DNA of 64,000 bases from Noviherbaspirillum autotrophicum (GCF_000818395.1 NZ_JWJG01000028.1:1942972-2006971); one strand, 5' to 3'; numbered from the stretch's first letter, positions 35,841 through 46,003 are shown. A program made the numbers and translations. The notes: generated from the letters alone by a model not told the origin.

Positions 35841-36806
35841 ATGGCCCGCCCCGCTTACTTTCCCGATAATTTCACACTTGCGCTGGCCGCTACGGTCGCC
35901 CTTGCCAGCTTTTTTCCCTGTTCCGGAGCGATCGCAGACGTGTTCAATGCGATCACTTACGCGGCGATCGCCTTGCTGTTCTTCCTGCACGGCGCCAAGC
36001 TCTCGCGCGAGGCCGTCATTGCCGGTGCCATGCACTGGCGCCTGCATCTGGTTGTCCTGGCGAGCACCTTCGTGATGTTTCCGCTGCTGGGCGCGCTGAT
36101 GAAGCCGCTGGCGCTGCAACTCATTACGCCCGACCTGTACCTCGGCATTCTGTTCCTGTGCGTGCTGCCGTCGACGGTGCAGTCCTCGATCGCGCTGACG
36201 GCGATGGCCAAGGGTAACGTGCCGGCAGCGGTATGCAGTGCGTCGGCATCCAATCTGCTCGGCATTTTCATCACGCCGCTGCTGGTCAGCCTGATATTTG
36301 CGGGTAGCAGTGCCAGCCATGCATCGTTGGACGCGGTGCTGTCGATCGTGCTGCAGCTATTGCTGCCGTTCGTCGCCGGCCAGATGGCGCGAAAGCGCAT
36401 CGGGAAATGGGTCGACCGGCACAAGGCCGGCCTGCGGCTGGTCGATCAGGGTTCGATCCTGCTGGTGGTATACACCGCGTTCAGCGCAGCTGTGAACCAA
36501 GGACTGTGGCATCAACTGCCGCCGGCCGCGCTGGCCGGTCTGGTGCTGGTGAATGTCGTGTTGCTGGCCGTCGCGCTGATGCTGTCACGTTTTTGCAGCC
36601 GCCGCCTGGGTTTCAACCGGGCGGATGAGATCGCCATCGTTTTTTGCGGCTCGAAAAAGAGCCTCGCGACGGGCGTGCCGATGGCCAAGGTCCTGTTCGC
36701 CGGCCATGCGGTCGGCATGATTGTGCTGCCGCTCATGCTGTTCCATCAGATTCAGCTGATGGTCGGTTCAATACTGGCGCAGCGCTATGCCCGTCTGAAC
36801 GGCTAA
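35841..36806 (+). CDS. Bile-acid:sodium symporter family transporter (YfeH/SBF-like)
   Basis: 321 residues with nine or ten membrane segments. YAAIALLFFLHGAKLSREAV, LFLCVLPSTVQSSIALTAMAKGN and IVFCGSKKSLATGVPMAKVLF are the conserved SBF-like blocks, the second and third carrying the crossover substrate and sodium region. It should move an organic anion with sodium; the substrate is unknown. The start ATG at 35841 follows a stable hairpin leader. It converges on the small gene at 36841. Confidence 0.88.
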   Translation: MARPAYFPDNFTLALAATVALASFFPCSGAIADVFNAITYAAIALLFFLHGAKLSREAVIAGAMHWRLHLVVLASTFVMFPLLGALMKPLALQLITPDLYLGILFLCVLPSTVQSSIALTAMAKGNVPAAVCSASASNLLGIFITPLLVSLIFAGSSASHASLDAVLSIVLQLLLPFVAGQMARKRIGKWVDRHKAGLRLVDQGSILLVVYTAFSAAVNQGLWHQLPPAALAGLVLVNVVLLAVALMLSRFCSRRLGFNRADEIAIVFCGSKKSLATGVPMAKVLFAGHAVGMIVLPLMLFHQIQLMVGSILAQRYARLNG

Positions 36807-36840
36807 GGGTCTTCCACGCGGGCGCGGGAGGCGAGCCGCT

Positions 36841-37287
36841 TCAGTGGCGCTGAATCGGAATGTCGAGGGCGCGCCGCAGCGCGGCGATCTGGTTCCGGCT
36901 CTCGGTTGCGCCGTCATGCTGCTGGCGTTCGCTTTCCCGTCGCGCCTGTTGTTCGGCCATTTCCTTTTCATGCATGGCTTGTGCCAGGATCTCCTGGTAC
37001 CGAAGATGGCTGTTGCGCGCTTCCGCGCGGATCAGTTCGACTTCCTTCGCCTTTGCCTCGTCCTGCCGAACATGGGGCCGGTTGGTCAGTGAAATCAGTC
37101 GCAGTTGCGCAGCTTGTGCCACCGATCTCGCTTTCTCGATTTCCACTTCCCATTGGGCCTGCGCAAGGTCAAGCTTGTGATCCAAATAGAGCTGCAAGCC
37201 GTATCGCCCGCCAAGGAGCAGCAGCACGCCCAGCAGGATGGCCGCTTTCCAGAATGATTGGTCGCTTGCATAAAACTCGTTTCGCAT
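36841..37287 (-). CDS. Membrane-anchored coiled-coil protein, unknown
   Basis: 148 residues. One membrane helix near the N-terminus (FWKAAILLGVLLLLGGRYGL) is followed by a mostly helical, charged chain with coiled-coil character (EIEKARSVAQAAQLRLISL, EAKAKEVELIRAEARNSHLR, MHEKEMAEQQARRESERQQH). The ATG at 37287 has GGAG about eight bases upstream, which supports the start. I do not recognise a family. The coil would lie in the cytoplasm or periplasm depending on orientation, which I cannot decide. Confidence 0.65.
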   Translation of the reverse strand: MRNEFYASDQSFWKAAILLGVLLLLGGRYGLQLYLDHKLDLAQAQWEVEIEKARSVAQAAQLRLISLTNRPHVRQDEAKAKEVELIRAEARNSHLRYQEILAQAMHEKEMAEQQARRESERQQHDGATESRNQIAALRRALDIPIQRH

Positions 37288-37519
37288 TTTTCATCTCCAC
37301 TCTCACGCTATTGTTCTCAATGCGAGTCTTTTCTGTCGCCAAGACAGACGTCTAAGCTCGCGCTGGCTGAGAATATGGAGAGAATATCCATATTGCACGA
37401 AACGGCATTGATGACGTGCAATCACTTCGGCGGGCTTAAGGCCTTAGTTTTATATTGCAAAAAACATAATTCAAGTAAGCCGGCCCTTGCTGCCAAGAAG
37501 TTGGCTCCGCATGTCAGCA

Positions 37520-37545
37520 TCAAGGCCGGAAGCAGGCGGCCTTGA
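37520..37545. terminator. Hairpin downstream of the Ser/Gln-rich gene
   Basis: TCAAGGCCG at 37520-37528 pairs perfectly with CGGCCTTGA at 37537-37545 around eight bases, 41 bases after the stop of the minus-strand gene at 37587. No U-tract follows. Confidence 0.4.
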
Positions 37546-37586
37546 ATCCGATTTAGTGCAATACAGAAAGAATTGCCGTAGATAAG

Positions 37587-38285
37587 CTACTGCGGCGCTT
37601 GCCCCGGGTTTTGCTGTGGCGACTGGCCGGGCTGCGTGCCGCCAGAAACGTTCGATCCGGACGTGCTGCCCTGTGTCCCGGTGGTATTGCTGGACGAACT
37701 TCCGCTGGATGCGCTGGGTTGTGGCGACGCCGAGGTGCCGGAAGTATCCGGCGTGCTGCCGGATGTTGGCGCTGCTCCAGCCTGTCCCGATTGGGTGGAT
37801 TGGCTGGGTTGGCTGGATTGCCCCGACTGACCGGAGGCGGTGCTGCCTGAGGCGCTGGCGCCGGAGGAGGTTTGGGTCAGGGATTGCCGCTTCGCTTGGG
37901 CGATGGCGAGGTCGCGCGAGGCTTTGGCGACATCTTCGCAAGCTTTCTTCGCATCGCCCACCTGATCGTTGCATTGGGCCTTGGCGAGCTTGTACTGGGC
38001 ATCGGCTTTTGCCTCCTCCAGGTCGAGACGATTCTTTGGGGTATCGCGTGCGTTTACCTTGGCTTGCGCTTCCGATACCTTTTTTTGCCCATCGACTTGG
38101 GCCTTGCAGATATCCTTCGCATTGCCCTTCATGTTGTCGCAGTTATCCTTGCCCCCCTGCTGCTGTTGAGCGCCGGATTGATTCTGGGATTGCTGCGACG
38201 AAGAACTGGAAGAGGATTGGGCGTGCACGCTTGCCGAAAAAGATAGGGCAAGCGCGGCAGCGATAACGGTCAAGTTTGCTTTCAT
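37587..38285 (-). CDS. Secreted Ser/Gln/Gly-rich protein, unknown
   Basis: 232 residues. A signal peptide (KANLTVIAAALALSFSASVHA, cleavage after AHA-like SVHA) is followed by a Ser/Gln stretch. Then comes a lysine-rich, four-cysteine core (CDNMKGNAKDICKAQVDGQK, AQCNDQVGDAKKACEDVAKA, about residues 48-125). The last 100 residues are almost only Ser, Gly, Thr, Gln and Pro. The ATG at 38285 has a strong AAGGAGATC site. The core resembles small periplasmic proteins of Burkholderiales sometimes named TolA-like, but a function is not known. The tail is probably disordered. Confidence 0.75.
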   Translation of the reverse strand: MKANLTVIAAALALSFSASVHAQSSSSSSSQQSQNQSGAQQQQGGKDNCDNMKGNAKDICKAQVDGQKKVSEAQAKVNARDTPKNRLDLEEAKADAQYKLAKAQCNDQVGDAKKACEDVAKASRDLAIAQAKRQSLTQTSSGASASGSTASGQSGQSSQPSQSTQSGQAGAAPTSGSTPDTSGTSASPQPSASSGSSSSNTTGTQGSTSGSNVSGGTQPGQSPQQNPGQAPQ

Positions 38286-38381
38286 GGCTGATCTCCTTGT
38301 GTTGAGGTGGTCAGCCAGTTGTCAGCAAACTCTATGCCATTCCGTTTAAGAAGTGATGAGGGGAATGATGCATCAACCGCG

Positions 38382-38417
38382 AAGAGCCTGACGCGCATGG
38401 ATACGCTTCAGGCTCTT
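38382..38417. repeat. Inverted repeat downstream of the NCS2 permease
   Basis: AAGAGCCTGA at 38382-38391 is the exact complement of TCAGGCTCTT at 38408-38417, with a 16-base loop. It lies 46 bases after the permease stop. No U-tract is present; it may be a processing or termination structure. Confidence 0.4.
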
Positions 38418-38463
38418 GGCGATGAGTGTTGTGGCAGCGCAGTGGATGCGCGGCCGAACGTGC

Positions 38464-39765
38464 TTAATCCGCGCCCAGGTAGACGTAGCGGAAAACGAAG
38501 ATCGCGGCAATGATCCATACGATGGCCGGGACTTCCTTGGCGCGGCCGGTAAACAGCTTCAGGCCCGCATACGAGATGAAACCGAAGGCCACGCCGTTGG
38601 CGATCGAGTAGGTGAACGGCATCATCAGAGCGGTGACCACCGCCGGCACGCTTTCGGTGGTGTCGTCCCAGGCGATATCGACCAGCTCGCGCAGCATCAG
38701 GCAGGACACGAACAACAGCGCAGGCGCGGTCGCGTACGCCGGCACGGCACCAGCCAGCGGCGCGATGAACAGGCAGGCCAGGAACAGCACGGCAACGGTC
38801 ACCGCCGTCAGGCCGGTACGGCCGCCGGCCTGCACGCCGGCGGCGCTTTCGATATACGCGGTGGTGCTGGAAGTGCCGAGGAAGGAGCCGGCGACAATCG
38901 CGCTGCTGTCGGCCAGGAGCGCCTTGTTCAGGCGGTCCATCTTGCCTTCCTTGAGCAGTCCGGCGCGGTTGGCCACGCCCATCAGGGTACCGGTGGCGTC
39001 GAACAGTTCGACCAGGAAGAACACCAGCACGACGTTCAGGATGCCGACCGACAGCGCGGCGGAAATGTCGAGCTTGAACAGGGTCGGCGCAATCGACGGC
39101 GGCATGGACACGACGCCGCCGAACTGGTTACCGCCAAAGAAAAAGCTGAGGATGGTGACGGCCACGATGCCGATCAGGATCGCGCCTTTCACCTTCAGGC
39201 GGTCGAGCGAGACGATCAGGAAAAAGCCGACGATGGCGAGGATCGCCGGCGCCTTGTGCAGGTCGCCCAGCGTGATGTAGGTGGCCGGATGCGAAGTGAT
39301 GATGCCGGCGTTCTTGAGCGAGATGATCGCGAGGAACAGGCCGATGCCCGCGGTGATCGCGGTGCGCACCGAATGCGGAATGCCGCGGATGATCATTTCG
39401 CGGATGCGCACCAGGCTGACGATCACGAACAGGATGCCGGAAATGCAGACCGCGCCCAGCGCTGCTTCCCAGGAAAAGCCCATGCCCTTGACGACGCCGT
39501 AGGCGAAGTAGGCGTTCAAGCCCATGCCCGGCGCCATCGCGATCGGGTAATTCGCGTACAAGCCCATCACCAGCGTGCCGATCGCTGCGGCGATGCAGGT
39601 GGCAACGAATACCGCATCCTTGGGCATGCCGGCGTCGCCGAGGATGGACGGGTTGACAAAGACGATATAGGCCATGGTCAGGAAGGTGGTCAGACCGGCC
39701 AGCACTTCGGTGCGCACGTCGGTGTTCTGTTCCCTTAGCTTGAAGAGCCGTTCCATCAAACTCAT
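38464..39765 (-). CDS. NCS2-family purine permease (AzgA-like)
   Basis: 433 residues with about 13 membrane segments. The AzgA-type branch is recognised by TEVLAGLTTFLTMAYIVFVN near the start, ANYPIAMAPGMGLNAYFAY, VELFDATGTLMGVANRAGLL and GTSSTTAYIESAAGVQAGGRTG. These proteins import adenine, guanine or hypoxanthine with protons (AdeP/AdeQ, GhxP/GhxQ of E. coli, PbuG of Bacillus). The exact purine cannot be told. The ATG at 39765 has GGAG upstream. I see no purine riboswitch before it. Confidence 0.93.
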   Translation of the reverse strand: MSLMERLFKLREQNTDVRTEVLAGLTTFLTMAYIVFVNPSILGDAGMPKDAVFVATCIAAAIGTLVMGLYANYPIAMAPGMGLNAYFAYGVVKGMGFSWEAALGAVCISGILFVIVSLVRIREMIIRGIPHSVRTAITAGIGLFLAIISLKNAGIITSHPATYITLGDLHKAPAILAIVGFFLIVSLDRLKVKGAILIGIVAVTILSFFFGGNQFGGVVSMPPSIAPTLFKLDISAALSVGILNVVLVFFLVELFDATGTLMGVANRAGLLKEGKMDRLNKALLADSSAIVAGSFLGTSSTTAYIESAAGVQAGGRTGLTAVTVAVLFLACLFIAPLAGAVPAYATAPALLFVSCLMLRELVDIAWDDTTESVPAVVTALMMPFTYSIANGVAFGFISYAGLKLFTGRAKEVPAIVWIIAAIFVFRYVYLGAD

Positions 39766-40202
39766 TTTTTTCTCCAGGTTGCGTTAGACCAAGAATTAGT
39801 CAGGCCGGTATTTTGCCGCAAGACATCATTGCGTGATCGAAAGACGGTAAAAATTTCGTCAAATATGAAACAGGGGACAGGAAAAACGCGCAGTGGATCC
39901 CGGCGCGCTCCGTTCTTGCTGTTGCCGGCCGCAAGTGAAATGGCATTATGAATTCCTCATTGGAAATGACGCCACATGGCAAAGCAGCCGCGTGGACAAA
40001 GGGGAAGATGCATGGTACTGTATGAATGAACAGTATGTGGATTTGATGGTCAAATTTCTTTTGATTGATTTGATCGTTGCAAGGTTTTCACGATGTTTTT
40101 CCTGCGTTTTTTACAAGTAACGCCGTTATTACTGCTTGTTGGTCGTCTGTGCTGTATCAGGTCATCGCAAAGCCTCGATTCACTCAGTAAAGGAGATCAA
40201 GC
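39766..40202. other. Intergenic region without recognised gene
   Basis: 437 bases between the NCS2 permease and the small gene at 40203. The right half (about 40040-40160) is AT-rich with T-runs, suitable for a promoter of the downstream gene, but no clear -35/-10 pair stands out. A 75-codon open frame (39893-40120) has no ribosome site and no coding look. Confidence 0.5.
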
Positions 40203-40622
40203 ATGGTAAAGACAGGTGCCTGGGTGGGAGCGGAGCGCTGGTCGAACCGGCATGCGCATCCTAATCAGTGGTCCAGGCCGATTCGCGGCCAGGTTCTCGA
40301 TTTCTGCGATGTACGCGCTTGGGCCAATTCGATCCATTTCCCGGAAGACGTGCCGAACGTCGGCGACGTGATGGGGATGGCATTGAAGCTGAAGGCGGAA
40401 GGCAAGCTCGACGGCTTGACGCCGGTGTGCTGGGATTTCATTACGCACCGGCGGGTGCTGTGGGAAAAGACTGCGGCGCTGCGTCCGTATGAAGACGACG
40501 TTTTACTGTGGAAGGCAGCGCGCGCCATGCGGCTCGACCAGATCGAGCATCCGCGCCGGCGCAAGCCGCGCGACATCCGGGAATTCTTGCCGGAGCAGCA
40601 ACGGCATCTGGTACTCGCCTGA
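40203..40622 (+). CDS. Uncharacterised 139-residue protein
   Basis: The ATG at 40203 has a near-perfect ribosome site (AAAGGAGATCAAGC), so translation is well supported. The protein (VKTGAWVGAERWSNRHAHPN, FPEDVPNVGDVMGMALKLK, DGLTPVCWDFITHRRVLWEK, RRRKPRDIREFLPEQQRHL) is soluble, rich in Trp and Arg, and has no signal peptide. I do not recognise a family. It converges on the hybrid kinase gene at 40674 and is 51 bases from its end. Confidence 0.65.
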   Translation: MVKTGAWVGAERWSNRHAHPNQWSRPIRGQVLDFCDVRAWANSIHFPEDVPNVGDVMGMALKLKAEGKLDGLTPVCWDFITHRRVLWEKTAALRPYEDDVLLWKAARAMRLDQIEHPRRRKPRDIREFLPEQQRHLVLA

Positions 40623-40673
40623 GCGGCAAGCCGGACGGGAACCTGTATTGGCTCCGCGCGGCAATCGCTGTGT

Positions 40674-43600
40674 TCACGCAATGGCGGCGCTTTTGCCTGC
40701 CAGCGCTTGCGCGACGATGCCCAGGGTTTCCTCGATCAGTGAAATAAAGCTTGTCAGCTGCTGGCCGGTTGCACCGTCGCGGGCGAGCGCAGCTTCCAGT
40801 TCGGTGGCGGCTGCGGCTAATTCCGTAGCCCCGACATTGGAAGCCATGCCGCGCACGCTGTGCGCAATCGATGCCGCCGCTGCTTGGTCGCCGGCATCGA
40901 CCGCTGTCTTGAAGCGGGCCAGCGCATCCTGCAGCGTCGGCGTCAGCATGTCCAGTACCTGGTAATACAGCGTCACGTCGCCGGCCAGGCGATCGAGCGT
41001 ATCGGCGGTGTCGAAGCCGGGTATCTCGATGGCAGGCAGGTCCGGCGCCGGTTCGTCGGCCGCATGCGCGAAATGGGGCACCGCTGATCCCCGTGGCAGC
41101 CAGCGCGCCAGCGTCTGGTAAAACAGCGCCGGATTGATCGGCTTGGTGATGTGGTCTTGCATGCCGCTCCTGACGCAGGCTGCGCGCTCCTCCTCGGTGG
41201 CGTGGGCGGTCATGGCGATGATCGGCAGCGTCGCAAAGCGCGGGTCCATGCGGATGCTGCGCGTGGCGTCGTGCCCGCCCATTTCCGGCATCTGGATATC
41301 CATCAGCACCAGGTCGTACTCGCGCGGGCCTGCGGTCAGCAGTCGTTCCAGGGCGATGCGTCCATTGGCCGCGAGATCAACTTGCAGACCGGCTGCAGCC
41401 AGCATTTCTAGCGCGACCTGCTGGTTGACGTCGTTGTCCTCGACCAGCAGGATCTTGCGTCCGTCGAAACGCGGCACGCCCTGTCGCGGTGACGCGGCCC
41501 GCACGCCGGTGTCGCGCGCCAGCACGTTGACCAGCGTATCGTGCAGCATCGACTGGTCGAGCGGCTTGAATAGCACGGCCGCCAATGGCGCGGTCTCGGC
41601 CTGCCTGATCACTTCCTCACGACCGAATGCGGTCACCAGAATCACTTTGGGCGTGTGCAGCAGGCCGGCTGCGGCGATCGCACTCGCCAGTTCCAGCCCG
41701 TTCATGCGCGGCATGCCGAGGTCGGCCAGCACCACGTCGTAAGGCATGGTGGCGTCGGCGCGGCGAATCGCAGCCAGCGCTTCGGCGGCACCGGACTCGG
41801 CGTCGGCCGTCAGGCGCAGGCCGGCGATCATCTGCACCAGGATTTCGCGTGCTGCCGGATTGTCGTCGACCACCAGCACGCGGCAGCCGAGCAGGCGTTC
41901 CGGCAGGTACGGCAGCATGGCCTGCAGCGCGGCGCCCAGACCAAAGCGCAGCGCGAAGCTGAAAGTGGAGCCGGCGCCGGCCTTGCTGTACAGCGTTAAC
42001 GTGCCACCCATCATTTCGATCAGGCGCTTGGAAATCGCCAGCCCGAGCCCGGTCCCGCCGTACTTGCGGGTCGTGGAATCGTCCGCTTGGGGAAAGGCCT
42101 GGAACAGCCGGCTCTGCTGCTCCGGCGTCATGCCGATGCCGGTGTCGCGCACGTCGAAGCGCAGCTCGACGTCCTTGTGCGACACGCGCTCGACGCGGCA
42201 ATGCAGCCTCACATCGCCTTGCGGCGTGAACTTGATGGCGTTGCTCATCAGGTTGATCAGCACCTGGCCCAGCCGCAGCGGGTCGCCAACCAAATGTACC
42301 GGCACATCGTCGGCCACGTCGAACAGGTAGTGTAAGCCCTTTTCGTGAGCCTTCTGGCTGGTCACGGAATTGACGTTGCCCAGCACTTCATTGAGCGAAA
42401 ACTCGGTTTGCTCGATATCGAGCTTGCCGGCCTCGATCTTGGAAAAGTCGAGGATGTCGTTGATGATGCCGAGCAGGGAAATCGCGGCGCGGTGGATCTT
42501 TTCCACGTAGTCGCGCTGCTTGCCGGTCAGCTCGGTGCGCAGCGCCAGATAGGCCATGCCGATGACCGCATTCATCGGGGTACGGATTTCATGGCTCATG
42601 TTGGCCAGGAATGCCGACTTCATGCGCGAGGCTTCCTCCGCTACTTCCTTGGCCGCCTGCAGTGCCTGTTCATGCTCGCGCAGCTCGGCGTTGGTGCGCG
42701 ACAGTTCCGCTGTGCGCTCCTCGACACGCTGTTCCAGCATGCGTTCGGAACGTTTCAGACTGTCCACCAGCTGCTGCTGCGCCGCTTCCTTTTCGGCCCG
42801 GATCAGGTTGAAGCGGTCGGCCAGCGCCAGCGAGAACAGCAGCATCTCCAGCGCCGAGCCGAGCTGCATGCCGTTGGTGGTGAAAAAATTGGTGGGAACC
42901 AGGCCGAAGCTGCGCAGTGCCGTCAGCAGCGCCGTCAGCACCAGCGCGCCGAACGCCAGCAGGAAAACGCGCGCGCTGCGCTGGCCGCGCCGTAGGCACA
43001 CGATTGCCACGAGCGCCGAAAACAGCATGTTGAGCGCATCGATGGCGATGCCGACCTTGACCATCGGAGAGAACGGCAGCCAGATGAAGCCGATCATCTG
43101 CAGCACGTTGGCCGCCATGAAGGCGAGCATGACGCGGTCAAGTGCCGGCACGGTAGCCTGGGTCGCCATCAGGTGGCGCTGAAACAGCAGCAGCGCCAGC
43201 CCGTTGGAGGCAAAGCCGATCATGCTGGAGATGTTGGCCCAGTGCGGCGACTGCGGCCAGAGGAACTGAAAGCCAATGCCGCTATAGGACAGCAGGCTCA
43301 GCGCGCTGGTCGCCGTAAACATCACGTAGTAGAAATAGGAGCGGTCGCGCAGCGAGACGAACAGCAGCAGGTTGTACAGGCCGAGGGCCAGCCACATGCC
43401 GAAGTAGAGCGCCTGACCGATGTACTGGCGCAGGCTTTCGGTCTCGAAAGCCTGCGGCTCCCACAGCGTGGCTGGAACGTCGAGCGAACTGTCGGATGCC
43501 ACGCGCAGGTAGACGGTGGTATCCGAGTGCGCCGCCAGCTGCAGCGGAAAAACGAAATAGCGGTGCGCCAGCGGGCGCTGCGCGAACGGGTAGGCGTCGC

Positions 43601-44006
43601 CCGCCGTCATCTTGCTGTATCCGCCTTGTTGCGGCACGTACAGAGCGATGTTGTCGAGCTGCGGAAACGCGATTTCGATCCGGCGCTCGATATCGGCCGC
43701 GCTACTGTTGCGCAAGGTGACGCGCAGCCAGACGGCGGAAGAGCTCATGCCGAAATTGATGGAGTCGGCTTCCCTGTCCAGCAGCTGCCTGGCCGGGGCG
43801 ACGAAGCGGGCGGCATTGTGCGGTTGCACGATGTCCTCGATGCTCCACGCACGCGGAACGTGCTGCAGCGCGTCCCAGTATGGCGTCAGGTTAAGCGGCG
43901 CCGTATTGCTTGCTTCGACGACGCCGGCATGTGCGGCTGCATTAAATAAAAGCCATGCCACTACCGGCAGGAAGCAAAAGCGGAAGAATCGGAAGAGCAC
44001 AGCCAT
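40674..44006 (-). CDS. Hybrid sensor histidine kinase 7TMR-DISM/HisKA/HATPase/REC/REC/HPt
   Basis: 1110 residues from the ATG at 44006, which starts a clean signal peptide ([20 protein letters not shown]); the frame is open from a TTG at 44036. A periplasmic 7TMR-DISMED2 domain (about 35-185: [19 protein letters not shown]-like [10 protein letters not shown]) precedes seven membrane helices (about 195-390). Then follow HisKA ([10 protein letters not shown], His472), an ATPase ([12 protein letters not shown]), two receiver domains (Asp762 in LADLGMP, Asp903 in LMDIQMP) and an HPt domain (AHSVRG, His1049). All phosphorelay residues are present. The external signal may be a carbohydrate. It is divergent from the GMC operon. 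Confidence 0.93.
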   Translation of the reverse strand: MAVLFRFFRFCFLPVVAWLLFNAAAHAGVVEASNTAPLNLTPYWDALQHVPRAWSIEDIVQPHNAARFVAPARQLLDREADSINFGMSSSAVWLRVTLRNSSAADIERRIEIAFPQLDNIALYVPQQGGYSKMTAGDAYPFAQRPLAHRYFVFPLQLAAHSDTTVYLRVASDSSLDVPATLWEPQAFETESLRQYIGQALYFGMWLALGLYNLLLFVSLRDRSYFYYVMFTATSALSLLSYSGIGFQFLWPQSPHWANISSMIGFASNGLALLLFQRHLMATQATVPALDRVMLAFMAANVLQMIGFIWLPFSPMVKVGIAIDALNMLFSALVAIVCLRRGQRSARVFLLAFGALVLTALLTALRSFGLVPTNFFTTNGMQLGSALEMLLFSLALADRFNLIRAEKEAAQQQLVDSLKRSERMLEQRVEERTAELSRTNAELREHEQALQAAKEVAEEASRMKSAFLANMSHEIRTPMNAVIGMAYLALRTELTGKQRDYVEKIHRAAISLLGIINDILDFSKIEAGKLDIEQTEFSLNEVLGNVNSVTSQKAHEKGLHYLFDVADDVPVHLVGDPLRLGQVLINLMSNAIKFTPQGDVRLHCRVERVSHKDVELRFDVRDTGIGMTPEQQSRLFQAFPQADDSTTRKYGGTGLGLAISKRLIEMMGGTLTLYSKAGAGSTFSFALRFGLGAALQAMLPYLPERLLGCRVLVVDDNPAAREILVQMIAGLRLTADAESGAAEALAAIRRADATMPYDVVLADLGMPRMNGLELASAIAAAGLLHTPKVILVTAFGREEVIRQAETAPLAAVLFKPLDQSMLHDTLVNVLARDTGVRAASPRQGVPRFDGRKILLVEDNDVNQQVALEMLAAAGLQVDLAANGRIALERLLTAGPREYDLVLMDIQMPEMGGHDATRSIRMDPRFATLPIIAMTAHATEEERAACVRSGMQDHITKPINPALFYQTLARWLPRGSAVPHFAHAADEPAPDLPAIEIPGFDTADTLDRLAGDVTLYYQVLDMLTPTLQDALARFKTAVDAGDQAAAASIAHSVRGMASNVGATELAAAATELEAALARDGATGQQLTSFISLIEETLGIVAQALAGKSAAIA

Positions 44007-44047
44007 CGGGTCAAAGCGTACTGTCAGAAGTTTCAAATATGAAACAC

Positions 44048-44067
44048 ATCGTAACTGATCGTAACAG
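44048..44067. promoter_or_regulatory. Tandem 10-bp direct repeat in the divergent promoter region
   Basis: ATCGTAACTG at 44048-44057 is followed directly by ATCGTAACAG at 44058-44067, a spacing of one helical turn. It lies 42 bases upstream of the hybrid kinase ATG and 182 bases before the GMC gene, in a 242-base intergenic region. Such repeats are typical binding sites for response regulators; assignment is inference. Confidence 0.4.
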
Positions 44068-44248
44068 ATTCATTCCCTGCCGCGATCAATGCCGAACGAG
44101 ACAACAGGGAAACAAATTTTCCATTCATTGACAGAAATCAAATATTATCCCTGCAAATAATTGCCAATAGTCAACAATAAGTGACAAATCAGCGGCGTAG
44201 TCGCAGTGGCCTAGTGGCCTGCGCAACAGCTGGTCAAGGGAGGGGGAA

Positions 44249-46003
44249 ATGGGTGTCAGTCTGGAATACGAGGCGGTCGTCATCGGTAGCGGCTTCGGCG
44301 GTGCGGTGATGGGGGCGCGCCTGTCGAAGAAATGGCCGGGCAGGGTCGCTCTGCTCGAACGCGGCAAGGCCTATGCGCTCGGAGCCTTTCCGCGCAGCCC
44401 ACACGACATGGCCGACAACGTCTGGTGCCCTGACGGCGACCGGATGCGGCGTCCGCGCGCCGTGCAGCGGCGCAAGGAAAGGCGCGGCCATCTGGATGGC
44501 CTGTTCGACATCCGCCATTTCGACCGGATCGATACCGTTACCTCTGCCGCCCTGGGCGGCGGTTCGCAGATTTATGCCAATGTGTTCCTGCGCCCGCCGG
44601 CTGCGGTGTTCGAGCAAAACTGGCCCTGCAATGTCAGCCGCGACGCGCTCGCGCCATATTACGACGTGGCGCAGCAGGTGCTCGGCGCGCGTCCCGTGCC
44701 ACCGGCGGAAGGTCCGCACGACCGGCGCTACATCCGGCGCACCGGGCATTTCCAGGCTTTTGCGCGCGCCGAGCGGCTGCCGACGGCGCTGGCCGACATC
44801 TGCGTCTTCTTCGGCAATGGCTACAGTGACGGCAGCGGGCCGCCCACGCCGCTGGGCGTGCAGGAAACGAACCGCTACGGCGCGCTGCAGACCTCGTGCA
44901 CGTACTGCGGGGAGTGCGACATTGGCTGCAACGTGCAGGCGAAGAATTCGCTCGACCGCAATTACCTGCATGCGGCGCAGGCGCGCTACCGGCTTGCCAT
45001 TCGCACCGGATCGGAAGCGGTGCGCATTGTGCCGCTCGACGCGCAGCTGCAGGACGATCCGGACGGCGACGGCCGTCACGGCTACCGGGTGGTATATCGC
45101 GATGTACAAAGCGGCGTCGAGCATGGCGTCACCGCGCGCCGCGTGGTGCTGGCCGCCGGTACGCTGGGCAGTACAGAACTGCTGTTGCGCTGCCGCGACG
45201 TGCATGCCACGCTGCCGCGCATTTCGGCCTGTCTGGGTCAGCGTTTTTCCGGCAATGGCGATTTCCTTGCGTTTGCGCTGGACGGCAAGCGCGAGATCGA
45301 TTCCACCTACGGCCCGGTGATCACCCAGTACGCCGACCATCGCCTGTTCGACCGGCTCGACCGCAGCCAGGCCTTCCTGCTGCAGGATGCCAGCTACCCG
45401 ACCCAGGCCGGGTGGGCGGTGGCGGCGGTTGGCCCAATCATGCATCCGCTCGCAAAGCTGTGGCAGGTGCTCCGGTATGCATTCGACCGCGCTTATCCCG
45501 GGCGCAAGCGCAACAGCGCCGGCTATCTGATGCAGAAACTGTTTTCGCATGACGTGTCGCGCTACAGCGCCGTATTGCTGTGCATGGGGCTCGACACGGC
45601 CGACGGCACGCTGCGCCTGAACCGGCACGGCTATCTCGACATCGACTGGCCGCAGGACAGCAATCGTCCGCTGTACAACGCGATCGTCCGGCTCGGCAAG
45701 CGCTTCACGCGCTTCATCGGCGGCCGGCGCTATCTGCCGATGCCGAACTGGCTATGGCCGATCAATAACAATGTGACGGTCCATCCGCTCGGCGGCTGCG
45801 CGCTGGCGGATTCGCCGCAGCTGGGCGTGGTGAGCGCGCGCGACGGCAGCCGCGGCCAGGTGTTCGGTTACCAGGGGCTGTATGTGGCGGATGGCTCGCT
45901 GATGCCGACCGCGCTCGGCGCCAACCCGGCAGCAACCATCACTGCGCTGTCGGAATGGATCGCCCACGAGATGACGGGAAATGTGCCGGACGCCGATCTG
46001 TGA
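44249..46003 (+). CDS. GMC-family flavoprotein oxidoreductase, cholesterol-oxidase-like
   Basis: 584 residues. The FAD-binding loop is VVIGSGFGGAVMGARL (about residues 9-24); TVTSAALGGGSQIYANVFLR is the second GMC block. CTYCGECDIGC (about 215-226) is the Cys-rich motif of the cholesterol-oxidase-like branch, followed by AKNSLDRNYL. The C-terminal block NNVTVHPLGGCALADS and GLYVADGSLMPTALGANPAATITAL complete the active site. It should oxidise an alcohol, perhaps a sterol or hopanoid-like lipid. No Tat signal is seen. GGGAGGGG precedes the ATG. It is the first gene of a three-gene operon with the hydrolase 48 bases downstream. Confidence 0.9.
   Translation: MGVSLEYEAVVIGSGFGGAVMGARLSKKWPGRVALLERGKAYALGAFPRSPHDMADNVWCPDGDRMRRPRAVQRRKERRGHLDGLFDIRHFDRIDTVTSAALGGGSQIYANVFLRPPAAVFEQNWPCNVSRDALAPYYDVAQQVLGARPVPPAEGPHDRRYIRRTGHFQAFARAERLPTALADICVFFGNGYSDGSGPPTPLGVQETNRYGALQTSCTYCGECDIGCNVQAKNSLDRNYLHAAQARYRLAIRTGSEAVRIVPLDAQLQDDPDGDGRHGYRVVYRDVQSGVEHGVTARRVVLAAGTLGSTELLLRCRDVHATLPRISACLGQRFSGNGDFLAFALDGKREIDSTYGPVITQYADHRLFDRLDRSQAFLLQDASYPTQAGWAVAAVGPIMHPLAKLWQVLRYAFDRAYPGRKRNSAGYLMQKLFSHDVSRYSAVLLCMGLDTADGTLRLNRHGYLDIDWPQDSNRPLYNAIVRLGKRFTRFIGGRRYLPMPNWLWPINNNVTVHPLGGCALADSPQLGVVSARDGSRGQVFGYQGLYVADGSLMPTALGANPAATITALSEWIAHEMTGNVPDADL

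Noticed and set aside
37258-37545. 95-codon plus-strand frame in the gap between two minus-strand genes
   Set aside because: No ribosome site before any of its ATG codons, overlap with the start of the coiled-coil gene and a hairpin at its end.
39893-40120. 75-codon frame before the small gene at 40203
   Set aside because: No ribosome site, odd composition and no homology that I can recognise.
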